Source: Brachionus koreanus (Eukaryota; Rotifera; Eurotatoria; Ploima; Brachionidae). From it: a stretch of 11,504 nt of DNA. Within the stretch, counting starts at the first letter, position 1. Every line of letters begins with the position of its first letter. Both the position numbers and the translations under genes were made by a program. The stretch is from contig PJRA01000005.1 in assembly GCA_016987375.1 (NCBI GenBank), forward strand, positions 66,608 to 78,111. The letters run 5' to 3'. A model generated the notes under the pieces. The model saw nothing but the letters and a program-made list of their open reading frames with translations. It did not search any database and was not told the origin of the DNA. This document shows, piece by piece, positions 1 through 7,100 of this stretch.

Positions 1-133
1 TTTTGATGAAAGGGGTTTAAACATGCGCCCCGTATTGCAGAGACATTTTGAAGATTTTTCCACCCTCAGTGGGGTTTGAACCTTCCACCCTCTGCTTGCA
101 TGACTAACACACAAACCACTCGGCTATACGGGC
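1..133 (-). repeat. tRNA-derived SINE-like fragment
   Basis: On the minus strand, 133 to 62 reads as a 72-nt tRNA-like unit. It has a perfect A box (TAGCCGAGTGG), a B box (GGTTCAAACCC) and a mostly pairing acceptor stem (133-127 with 68-62). The anticodon and T stems have mismatches, there is no T before the presumed anticodon, and no TTTT terminator follows. This fits a tRNA-derived SINE head or dead tRNA better than a working tRNA. Further along the minus strand, 22-12 repeats the B-box core (GTTTAAACCCC). The segment CCCGTAT at 29-35 is the inverse of ATACGGG at 126-132. The block is clearly richer in G+C than its surroundings and may continue beyond the window edge. Confidence 0.5.
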
Positions 134-241
134 TAACCAAAAAGGCTTAATAGAATTAAATAAAAGAAAAAATTTTATTATAAATAGAAATTATTTAAAA
201 CAATTACAGCCGAAAATTTATAAAATTTATTAAATTATTTT

Positions 242-312
242 TTTATCTTTAGCATATCTCTTTTTTCAAAATTTGTCAAATTAAAAAAATTTTTTTATTA
301 TTAATCTCTAAA
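242..312. repeat. Degenerate direct repeat, copy 1 (copy 2 at 529-598)
   Basis: Both copies contain TTTATC, then ATATCTCT, a T-rich stretch and the identical 17-mer CAAAATTTGTCAAATTA, followed by a T run and AATCT. Copy 2 has small insertions. The copies lie about 287 bp apart. The shared order of blocks argues for an old duplication rather than chance, although A/T bias weakens this. Confidence 0.4.
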
Positions 313-859
313 TTTTTTTAATTAAGTTGCTTTAAGTTTTAAAATGCTTAATATTAAATTAATTTAGCCTTCTAAAAAAATAACCTAAAATTTTAAAAAA
401 ATTTATATTGAAAATTTTTTGACCCTTATGGTTTTTTGGGGACGAAAAAAAATTACCAAATAAAACTTAGAATTTTAAAGTTAGTCTAGAGAAATAAAAA
501 CGATTTTTCAATTTATATTTAGAATTTTTTTATCCCTAAAATATCTCTATTTTTTCTACAAAATTTGTCAAATTATAGAGATTTTTTAACGAATCTTTAA
601 AGAAGCAACAAAAAATCTTTTAATTTTTTTTGACTAGGGTATATCTACAAGTTTTTGTAATTATGTTTAAGTTTTTTTTTAATGCTAAATTTTGGCAAGA
701 TTTAATGATATATATTTATATTATGAAAATTTTTACTAAATAAAGTAATAATTTAACATTTTGAATTATCGTAAAATTTTTCAAATCTCGGCTGCTAGTT
801 TCATATTTAAATTAAAAAGCAAAAAATATTTGAATTTTTTAATAAAAAAGAGAATGTTC

Positions 860-906
860 CAAAGCTGGAAAAATGACTGCATTTCAACAGTGATATGGCC
901 ACTTTG
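860..906. other. Short imperfect hairpin in spacer
   Basis: CAAAG-C-TGG (860-868) pairs with CCACTTTG (899-906), leaving one bulged C. Inside it, ACTG (876-879) pairs with CAGT (888-891). The segment is richer in G+C than the flanks. It is too short for a normal pre-miRNA and no function is claimed. Confidence 0.3.
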
Positions 907-1187
907 AGAGGAAAAAAAACCTGCCAGAAATATTTAATTATTTAAAGTAAAATAAAAAAATTATTAGTAAATTTCTATTTAGTTTACATTAAGTCAACAA
1001 AAATTTAATTTAGAAATTCTAATTTTCATTTAAACTATACGTGACATCATCAATTAAAATATAAAATTGGAAAAATTCATTCATCAGAGACAAAAACTTT
1101 TTAAAATTTGGTTATTTTTATTAAACAAAAATTTTTGAATAGTCATACCATGTTTATAATAATAAATTATCATAATAAAATAAAATC

Positions 1188-1195
1188 TATATATA
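1188..1195 (+). promoter_or_regulatory. Possible TATA box of gene 1
   Basis: TATATATA lies 126 nt before the gene 1 ATG. A start about 31 nt downstream (near 1219) would give a leader of roughly 95 nt. No clear Inr motif is seen there, so this is weaker than the promoter of gene 3. The real first exon could lie further upstream. Confidence 0.35.
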
Positions 1196-1227
1196 CTCAA
1201 CAAAATTTTATTAGTTTATGAAAAATT

Positions 1228-1313
1228 TCGTTTTTCTTTTTATTTCTAGAGATTTCAATATGGCGAAATAAAAAATAATTTCTATTTTTAGATTATTTCC
1301 TGTTGAGCAAAAC
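1228..1313 (+). promoter_or_regulatory. Leader of gene 1: tiny upstream ORFs and splice-acceptor-like tracts
   Basis: Two pyrimidine tracts ending in TAG (about 1228-1250 and 1281-1291) look like splice acceptors, so the leader may hold an intron or a trans-splice site. An ATG at 1260 opens a three-codon frame (M-A-K-stop, 1260-1271). An ATG at 1218 in the same frame would make it 17 codons, but that ATG sits at or before the start predicted from the TATA box. If unspliced, these upstream frames would dampen translation of gene 1. Confidence 0.3.
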
Positions 1314-2537
1314 ATGGTCAAATTATTGCATAATTTGGTAGTGGTATTAGCAATAGGCTCGATGATGGCAATCGATCCGCAAATTGCAGTCGATCCACCA
1401 CACGTAGTTCCACCAAAAGACAGCAAAGTTCTTGTTAGTGAAAAAATTGAGCCAAAACCACAGAAAGCCATTGATCCACCACATGTGGTACAGCCTGACA
1501 ACATTAAAATATTCGTTCAGGAAAAAGTTGAAAGAGTAGATCCAGCTACAATAGACAAAAATGCCAATATTGTCGAGGCCAAGCCAGCCGAGCCACGATT
1601 GGATTCGGCTAGCCCAAGAGAGAGTCTTTTTCAATTACTTGGCCTAAATCCCATCCCAAAGTTGTTCAATTTTCCAGATCAAATAGAATCGGAAAATAAT
1701 GAACAACCAACTTATAGAAAAATGTTCATTTTTCGCATATTTCCTAGATTAAAAGATCAACAGGAGCCTGAAAAAAAATTGCTCGGTGGCGGTGGCGACA
1801 AAGACCCCGACTTTATTAGATTTAAAATTGATCATAATGGTGAAGAAATGATGCCAGCTGATCATAACATGATGATGATGTCAGGCGGTCATCATCACAT
1901 GATGAATGATGACAACCACATGATGTCCATGGTTACTAATAAATTTTCATTGGACTCGATGATGCAGCACATAAAAAACATGTTCAATTTTATGGAGTCG
2001 CAGTTTCGCGATGATGATAGCACTGACCATTTGCCATTTGTCTACAAGACCAACGATGGAGGAGAAGCAATAATACCAGAAGAACTAGACAATGAGAATC
2101 GCATGAAGGAAAGAAAAAATTGCATGATGCTAAGCTTCATGAGACTAAAAGCGTCCATTTACTATCGAACCATTCTTCACTTATTGTTCTTCACAGGTGT
2201 TTTGTTGTTCATATTGTCAATGATTATGGTCACTTGTCGCTCATTTAAAAAGAAGAGATATTCCACCTTGAGTTACAGCCCACATAACATGGACGTGGCC
2301 AGTGTAGACGCCGAAATGGTAAAAGACAAGTCAAAGTTTGGCTCAGTCAAGTCATGGTATGAGATTACTTCGGATCGTTCCACATTGATCCGCGGACCAG
2401 ACAGCTCAGTTGTTTTGATTCAAGCACCTCCTGCATACGAACAAGTGATTGTCGGCGACTCTTCTAAACTTGTAGATGACAAGGCCGAAACTAAGTCATT
2501 GCCACCAGGCTATGACTTGGTCAATGAAAAAAATTAG
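1314..2537 (+). CDS. Type I membrane protein, Met/His-rich ectodomain, PPxY tail
   Basis: A single-exon frame of 407 residues; I do not recognise the family. The first ATG gives a good signal peptide (1 to about 19: basic start, VVVLAIG core). Next come a 27-residue tandem repeat (25-51 and 52-78, each with a DPPHVV motif), an acidic/proline-rich stretch, and a Met/His-rich segment (179-205) with MMMM and HHHMM runs. One membrane helix (about 287-307) is followed by a basic stop-transfer cluster (RSFKKKR). The cytoplasmic tail of about 100 residues carries YSTL (316), PPAYEQV (372-378) and PPGYDLV (397-403). By family knowledge, PPxY binds WW domains of Nedd4-type ubiquitin ligases and Y-x-x-hydrophobic binds clathrin adaptors, so a sorted or endocytosed surface protein is inferred. 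The Met/His segment resembles copper-acceptor tails of Ctr1-type transporters in composition only; the protein has one membrane span, not three. The tail organisation recalls Commissureless, but I see no sequence match. Coding status is supported by coherent topology and clearly higher G+C than the flanks. Confidence 0.85.
   Translation: MVKLLHNLVVVLAIGSMMAIDPQIAVDPPHVVPPKDSKVLVSEKIEPKPQKAIDPPHVVQPDNIKIFVQEKVERVDPATIDKNANIVEAKPAEPRLDSASPRESLFQLLGLNPIPKLFNFPDQIESENNEQPTYRKMFIFRIFPRLKDQQEPEKKLLGGGGDKDPDFIRFKIDHNGEEMMPADHNMMMMSGGHHHMMNDDNHMMSMVTNKFSLDSMMQHIKNMFNFMESQFRDDDSTDHLPFVYKTNDGGEAIIPEELDNENRMKERKNCMMLSFMRLKASIYYRTILHLLFFTGVLLFILSMIMVTCRSFKKKRYSTLSYSPHNMDVASVDAEMVKDKSKFGSVKSWYEITSDRSTLIRGPDSSVVLIQAPPAYEQVIVGDSSKLVDDKAETKSLPPGYDLVNEKN
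1386..1547 (+). repeat. 81-bp tandem duplication inside gene 1
   Basis: Two adjacent 81-nt units (1386-1466 and 1467-1547) encode two 27-residue copies beginning A-[VI]-D-P-P-H-V-V and sharing a V/I-x-V-x-E-K-[IV]-E core. Divergence is mainly at synonymous or conservative positions. No gap lies between the units, so an in-frame duplication is likely. Confidence 0.75.
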
Positions 2538-2690
2538 ATTTCTACGTAATTCCAATTTGAGTTTTTTATTTTTATTTTATTTAAAAAAAAATAGAAAAAG
2601 GTTCGATCTTAATCTCAAAGAAAGACATTTAAAAACGCTCATTAATAAATTAAAAACAATTTTCATATTTTTTCAACTAAAAAAAAAAGG

Positions 2691-2711
2691 AATAAAATTT
2701 TTTGTAATAAA
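2691..2711 (+). terminator. Polyadenylation signals of gene 1
   Basis: Two AATAAA hexamers at 2691-2696 and 2706-2711 lie 154-174 nt after the stop codon. They are a plausible cleavage signal pair, though AATAAA is frequent by chance in DNA this A/T-rich. Confidence 0.45.
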
Positions 2712-2781
2712 ATTTGTTTAAAAATAATCTCTTTATTTTGATATTTTAATGCACCATTTTGAAAATGTTCTTCACACATAA

Positions 2782-2913
2782 ATATTCTTTTACTATCAAG
2801 TATTGTTACTTTTTGATAAGGATGATAAAGCTCAACGACAAGTAGTCAACAACACAGAACCAAATTTGGTAAAAACTAACAGACTTGTGAAAAAGCCAAA
2901 AAAAAAATTTTAA
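2782..2913 (+). pseudogene. Short coding-like remnant, unknown
   Basis: A 43-codon open frame without an ATG start. From 2815 onward it has balanced, coding-like composition (DKDDKAQRQVVNNTE is its most convincing part) before fading into a poly-lysine end. It is unlike the surrounding A/T runs. It may be a gene remnant or a missed exon. I can assign no family, and chance remains possible. Confidence 0.25.
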
Positions 2914-3265
2914 AGTCTATTCAAAATCAAAAATTGTAAAATTATATTTGATTAAAATTCGCAAAAAAAATTTCAAGCCAAATTTCAAGTGACTTGACTT
3001 TGACTTGTGGACATATCTGAAAATTAGTCGAAAAAAATTTGCTAAAAAAAATAATTTTAATGAACTTATAACCCATTTGATGCAATTTGGCAAAATACCT
3101 TAAAAAATTTCTATTCAATTTTTATGTTTTCAACACTTAAGCTATCAATATTCAATAACTTTTATTAAAGATTTGATGTCATATTTGAATTATTCAATTT
3201 AAATACCGTAATATTAAAATTTTTCTTACTAACTCTCATAATTTTAAATTAACTTTGAAAATTAA

Positions 3266-3355
3266 TCTAAAAATTATGCCCAAAGCAAAGAAAATGACGA
3301 TGTTGAAAAACTGAAGAAAGAAAAACTTGCATTTTCAAAGAATTCTGGCAAATAA
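3266..3355 (+). pseudogene. Short coding-like remnant, charged helix
   Basis: A 29-codon open frame without an ATG in frame. It encodes a charged, helix-prone stretch (SKENDDVEKLKKEKLAFSK) and ends in TAA. Its base composition resembles coding DNA more than the flanks. It could be an exon or remnant related to the one near 2815; no family is recognised. Confidence 0.22.
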
Positions 3356-3951
3356 CCTAGCATTGTTGTTTTATTAAAAATGTTTTCATATTTAAATTAA
3401 AAACTATTGAAATTTTTTTTTTCGGTCACATATTTGGTGGCCAAAATTTTCCTTTTTATTTATGATTATAAACCAATATTTTTTAAATGGAAAAAAATGG
3501 CGACTAATCTTTAAAATTATTTAAAAAAAAAAAAATAATTATTTTGATAGGAATATTTCCTAGCGATTCAAAATAGAAACAGCTTCAAAATAGATTTTTC
3601 CATTTCCACTTAATCTAAGGTTAAATTAGCTACATAATTTTTTCTATTTAATTTTTTTGAATAATTTTTATGTTCTTATTTTAGCAAAAAGAAGATGAAT
3701 TTTTAAAATTTTTGTTTTTTAATATTTTGGCGACCAATTCATCATCACAATCGATAACACACATTTACGAGTTGTTCCTTAAGATTTTAAATTATTTTTA
3801 AAAATATTTAATTATTTTTATTTTATTAGAAATTGAGAATATTTTAATGTTTTTTAAATTAGGTCTTAAAAAAATTTAAAATAAGTTTTATAACAAAGTT
3901 TAATTTTGTAAAATTTTGAATTTTCATTAATCCCAACCAAAATTCTTGACT

Positions 3952-4105
3952 CCGAAAAAGTTCGGATAAAAGCAAGTCGACTGATAAAGATAAAGCTAGA
4001 CATCATACAGACAGAAGAACAAAAACAAAAAGAGAAGAGCTTGATTTATTCCTTTTCATTCACAATATAGTCCAGATCTTTCTTCTACTTCTACTTATCT
4101 TTTTT
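3952..4105. promoter_or_regulatory. GATA-motif cluster upstream of gene 2
   Basis: Within about 150 bp there are GGATAA (about 3964), TGATAAAGATAA (about 3981) and TTATC, the reverse orientation (about 4097), plus a small palindrome CCGAA-AAAG-TTCGG. The stretch is less A/T-biased than its flanks and lies about 0.6-0.7 kb before gene 2. GATA factors commonly drive gut and blood genes in invertebrates; enhancer function here is inference, and short motifs recur by chance. Confidence 0.25.
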
Positions 4106-4288
4106 TCCTCAACTGATGCCATTTTACTAACAAAATCCATTGAGCATAATGATTTATAATTTGAAAATAAAAAAATTATAAAATTATAAAAATTAAAATT
4201 TGAAATTTTTTATCATTAAATTTAAAAAAAAACACAAAATTTTTGACTCATGCTAAAATAAGATAAATTTAGAAAAAGCAATTTTTTC

Positions 4289-4358
4289 CTTCGCGTCCAT
4301 TAAGACGACTGACACCAAGTTTTGGAGGTCTAGTGGTCGTCACTGACGGTACCCAACA
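4289..4358. other. G+C-richer island with inverted and direct repeats
   Basis: This 70-bp block stands out from the A/T background. GACGAC (4304-4309) is inverted as GTCGTC (4336-4341), and ACTGAC occurs at 4308-4313 and 4342-4347. AGGTCTAGTGG (4326-4336) matches a pol III A box at 10 of 11 positions, but the B-box candidate (GGTACCCAAC, about 4348) is weak. It could be a decayed tRNA-like/SINE head, a transposon tip or a regulatory element. Confidence 0.3.
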
Positions 4359-4661
4359 CTTTTATAAATATAATTTAAAAGAAATGATCTTAGAATTTTA
4401 ATTTTTTTTTTGATGAGTTAATTGATGTGACAGCGACAGGCTGTTACCAAAAAATACAAGAAGAAAATATTAACATCTAATTTGGTTTTATTTTTTAAAT
4501 GAAAACTATCTAGATAATAAATAAATATTTAAAGCCTTTTTGTAATGATAATTTCTAAAATCTAAAAACAAAATAAACTTAAACTTTTCAATTTTATTTA
4601 AAGAATTGTCCTGTATATTTTGATATGGCTTGATTTAAGCACATTAAGACCATCAAGCCGA

Positions 4662-4667
4662 TCAGTA
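4662..4667 (+). promoter_or_regulatory. Inr-like start site of gene 2
   Basis: TCAGTA fits the arthropod initiator consensus, with the start A at 4664, only 11 nt before the ATG. No good TATA box lies 30 nt upstream; only an ATTTAAG variant (4633-4639) is there. The short leader agrees with genes 3 and 4. Confidence 0.4.
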
Positions 4668-4674
4668 TTCGACA

Positions 4675-6318
4675 ATGCTTTGCTTAAGAAATTTCCTCTA
4701 CTGGTTTACAGTTTTGTATGTGTGTTATTGTGAGAGTCAAGTGGAACAAGGATGCTTTGGTGGCGTCGAAGGCGCTGGTTGTGTTGAAAACGTGACAGAG
4801 TCTGTCGAAGTACCAGAAAGATTTGACTTTGTGGCTAGAATGGCCATGCTCCAAGAGAATTCCACTTTGGAAAATTCAACAGTGCAAGTTGAGTTCGTCC
4901 GCGATGTTGAAATCGAGGACGAAATTGACGTCTTGAATGCTACTGAGGTTGAGTTGATCAAAAGAGAAATTGAAGTGGCCAATTTTACAGATTTCAATTC
5001 AACTCAGCTACCAGTTGTAGTCAGAGGCGTGGAAATCAATGTTGAAAATCAAACAGTTAATAATCTGAATCTAACTGAAAATCAGACAGTACAAGTTCGA
5101 ATGGTCCGAGATGTGGACTGCGTAAATGAGACTTTGATTCAAGCTAATGAAACAAATGAATTTTCTGTAGTGATTAGAAGTGTAGAAAGTGTAGAAAATT
5201 TAACTCAGAGTTTAAATGAGACTTTGATTCAGTTGAATGAAATTAGTGAAAATTTGGTTTCATCACGAAGCTCTGAACAAGTTGTAAATTCAACTGAGAA
5301 TTTGAACGAAACTGTGGCTAGAATGGCTAGAGATGTCAATCAAGTCGAATTGGTCAATTCGACCGAATGTGAAAATAAAACTGTTGCTGCGCGAAATGTT
5401 GATGGACGCAACTTTGGCAATGAGTGCCGTGGCGTTGGATCATGTGTCAAAGGAGTGTGTGATAAATACTCGCAAGTATTTAATTGTGTATGTCAACCAG
5501 ACTTCGAGGGTCCAACATGTGACACAAAAATAGTCCAAGAGAAATTCTATGAGCTTATATTGAACAAAAATTTTACTTTAGATAAATTTTCAAATGAGAC
5601 TATTTTAAATGCAACATATGAAGAGTTGGTCATAAATTTAGTTGATAAAATATGGTCCGAGATAAACCCGGAAGAACACTATGTACATTTGTTCAATTAC
5701 AACAATTTGACGCAATATGTCAGTATTGGTCTTGAGGTTCAAAAGCTGCTCTTGTTCTCCAAAGTCTCTTTGTTTGAAGTGGAAGAGAGATTGAATGTTT
5801 TCGAAAGAGTTTTGGATAATTTGATAGAAATGTTTGAGACTAGTCTGCTGAAAGAGCGGGCTGTCGAATTTGTTGCCAAATGGGAAGAGTCTGTCAATGA
5901 GAATGAAGTGAAAAGTGTTGCTCGTCATTTGGTCAGTCCTATGTTGATTGAATCAGTAAAAATTTCCTTGAATGAAACTTACTATTTGGTCAGAGAGTTG
6001 GTCGATGTGTACGAAGCTTACTTGGTTCTTAATGAGACTGTTAAGTTTGAAAAAATGGACCAATTGATCAATTCGACAGACAAAAGCTGGGTTAAAGTGA
6101 TTGAATACGGCTTTTGGCACATTACAGGCCAATTGGTCGGCAAAGATGAGTCTTATTTTATGGAAAAAAGCGTCGCCTCAGCCAAACGAAGCTTACCAAA
6201 AGGTATATATAATGTTATCAGTCGTGTTAATACTAATTATTTATTTAAATATGTTTTAAAGCCTAATTTAAATGGACAAACGTTGGCTGCTGTTCTAAAA
6301 TTAATTTCAAGATTTTAA
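4675..6318 (+). CDS. Secreted EGF protein with repetitive N-glycosylated region
   Basis: A 547-residue single-exon frame. A signal peptide (1 to about 19) is followed by a small Cys pair (27, 36). Residues 39-236 contain 17 N-x-S/T sequons arranged in about nine degenerate modules of 19-30 residues. Most modules end in a V/I-R-x-V-E/D-like motif (FVRDVE, VRGVE, MVRDVD, IRSVE, MARDV), and NETLIQ occurs twice (151, 181). One EGF domain (Cys 251, 257, 262, 271, 273, 282) matches C-x-C-x(2)-[not V]-x(2)-G-x-x-C. The remainder is alpha-helical with seven more sequons and a YGFWHIT motif at 478-484. From the EGF onward it is homologous to the protein at 8078-9283. No membrane helix follows, so it should be secreted. 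RMVR and RMAR before Asp, and a KR at 96-97, could be processing sites; this is inference. The last 57 residues lack a counterpart in the paralogue, and a donor-like AG|GTATAT (6201-6208) sits in front of much of this tail, so the true 3' end could be spliced. Role unknown; extracellular matrix, mucus or adhesion is a guess. Confidence 0.9.
   Translation: MLCLRNFLYWFTVLYVCYCESQVEQGCFGGVEGAGCVENVTESVEVPERFDFVARMAMLQENSTLENSTVQVEFVRDVEIEDEIDVLNATEVELIKREIEVANFTDFNSTQLPVVVRGVEINVENQTVNNLNLTENQTVQVRMVRDVDCVNETLIQANETNEFSVVIRSVESVENLTQSLNETLIQLNEISENLVSSRSSEQVVNSTENLNETVARMARDVNQVELVNSTECENKTVAARNVDGRNFGNECRGVGSCVKGVCDKYSQVFNCVCQPDFEGPTCDTKIVQEKFYELILNKNFTLDKFSNETILNATYEELVINLVDKIWSEINPEEHYVHLFNYNNLTQYVSIGLEVQKLLLFSKVSLFEVEERLNVFERVLDNLIEMFETSLLKERAVEFVAKWEESVNENEVKSVARHLVSPMLIESVKISLNETYYLVRELVDVYEAYLVLNETVKFEKMDQLINSTDKSWVKVIEYGFWHITGQLVGKDESYFMEKSVASAKRSLPKGIYNVISRVNTNYLFKYVLKPNLNGQTLAAVLKLISRF
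5425..5520 (+). other. EGF-like domain in gene 2
   Basis: Six cysteines spaced C-x5-C-x4-C-x8-C-x-C-x8-C, with the F-E-G-P-T-C ending typical of EGF modules. It has no calcium-binding D/N-x-D/N-E/Q start, so a calcium-independent EGF is likely. Confidence 0.85.
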
Positions 6319-6384
6319 TAATATTTTTTTTTATTCAATTTTACAAATTTAATTTACGGACTAAATGGTTTTATTCTAATTGAT

Positions 6385-6390
6385 AATAAA
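6385..6390 (+). terminator. Polyadenylation signal of gene 2
   Basis: AATAAA lies 67 nt after the stop codon. The position suits an animal 3' UTR. Confidence 0.5.
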
Positions 6391-6510
6391 TTTTTTACAA
6401 AATTATTATTTTTTTTTATCTATTAAAGCTTTTTAATCAATAATTAAATTTAAACAAAAATGATGGAAAATTGAATTTTTATTCAGTGCTAAAAAATTTA
6501 AGTTAGTAAT

Positions 6511-6525
6511 AGTAGTAGTAGTAGT
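6511..6525 (+). repeat. (AGT)5 microsatellite
   Basis: Five exact AGT units, with diverged AGTTAGTAAT just before them and AGTTAGAAGT overlapping the end. Confidence 0.7.
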
Positions 6526-6624
6526 TAGAAGTGAAAAATTTAATTTAAAAATTTTTTTATTAATATTAAAAAAAACTGGCGATTTATTATTTTTTAGCTA
6601 AAATTACTGAGAAAAAATGTATTT

Positions 6625-6790
6625 GACGCATAAAATAAAAAAGTTATAGTATAATAAAAAATTTAATAGCGCATAAACAACAAAAATTGAGTAACGTATA
6701 AAAATTTTGTCATTAAAGCATATAAAAATTAGTCTTGCATATAATAAAGCAAGTAAAAAGTCTATGATAAGTAAAACAAGTCTATAAAAG
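6625..6790 (+). repeat. Degenerate short repeats of a (G/C)-CATA-AAA type
   Basis: Seven related words (GCATAAAAT, GCATAAAC, CGTATAAAAATT, GCATATAAAAATT, GCATATAATAAA, CTATGATAAG, CTATAAAAG) recur mostly every 18-25 bp after a first gap of about 40. This looks like a decayed tandem array, though A/T bias could mimic part of it. Confidence 0.3.
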
Positions 6791-6874
6791 TTTTCAACTA
6801 TTTACAGATAATTTCGATTGCCAATTGAATCCTCAAATGCTCTTTTTTGTAAAAAGAACTTCTTTGTATGACCA

Positions 6875-7100
6875 TTAACACTAGAAGCACCAAACGAGTC
6901 AAAACGACTCGTTTTAAAATTTTTTAAATCCTCGTATCTTTTCAATGGATTTTTGAAATAAATATATCTTTTTTGATTTATGCAGATTTTAAAATTTTCT
7001 TTAAAAATAATATTAGTTAATAAAATTGTTATAGTCTTTATTATAAAATAATTTCAAATTAAAAAAACGTGAAAAAAATGCTTAATGCTTCTTGTGCTAA
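6875..7100. mobile_element. Probable piggyBac-like MITE (about 218 bp)
   Basis: A TTAA (6875-6878) is directly followed by CACTAGAAGCACC. The far end, read inward from 7096 on the minus strand, is CACAAGAAGCATTAAGC, matching 13 of the first 17 bases with most differences being C-to-T transitions. It is flanked by CTAA, a one-base variant of TTAA. A perfect subterminal inverted repeat lies just inside the left end: AAACGAGTC (6892-6900) and GACTCGTTT (6906-6914). TTAA targets and CCY/CAC-TAGAA-like ends are typical of the piggyBac superfamily. No transposase is encoded, so it would be a non-autonomous, old copy. Confidence 0.5.

Larger units (their letters stand above)
134..1187. other. A/T-rich spacer without a gene
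   Basis: No reading frame of note is present on either strand. The stretch is dominated by A and T runs. It holds a degenerate repeat pair (242-312 and 529-598) and one G+C-richer hairpin (860-906), listed separately. Confidence 0.7.
2712..4660. other. Long A/T-rich spacer between genes 1 and 2
   Basis: About 1.95 kb without a credible gene. It holds two short open stretches of coding-like composition (2782-2913 and 3266-3355), a GATA-motif cluster (3952-4105) and a G+C-richer island (4289-4358). The rest is A/T runs. Confidence 0.7.

Noticed and set aside
62..133. A functional tRNA gene
   Set aside because: Mismatches in the anticodon and T stems, no T33 for the presumed anticodon and no downstream T run make a working tRNA unlikely.
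1211..1634. Two minus-strand open frames over gene 1
   Set aside because: They are antisense shadows; their Gly/Cys/Thr and Trp repeats simply mirror the 81-bp duplication of gene 1.
2476..2721. Plus-strand open frame over the end of gene 1
   Set aside because: It overlaps the C-terminus of gene 1 out of frame and continues into Lys/Phe low complexity of the 3' UTR.
2990..3007. Repeated TGACTT half-sites like nuclear receptor elements (a similar set lies near 7804-7815)
   Set aside because: They lack the GG of the AGGTCA half-site and lie far from any start; too weak to call.
4244..4250. Perfect AP-1-type TGACTCA site
   Set aside because: A single 7-mer about 430 bp from the gene; expected by chance at low rate and not supported by neighbours.
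4737..5928. Open frames in other frames of gene 2 (minus 4737-4997 and 5638-5928, plus 5333-5533)
   Set aside because: They are shadows of a frame with a coherent signal peptide, sequons and EGF domain.
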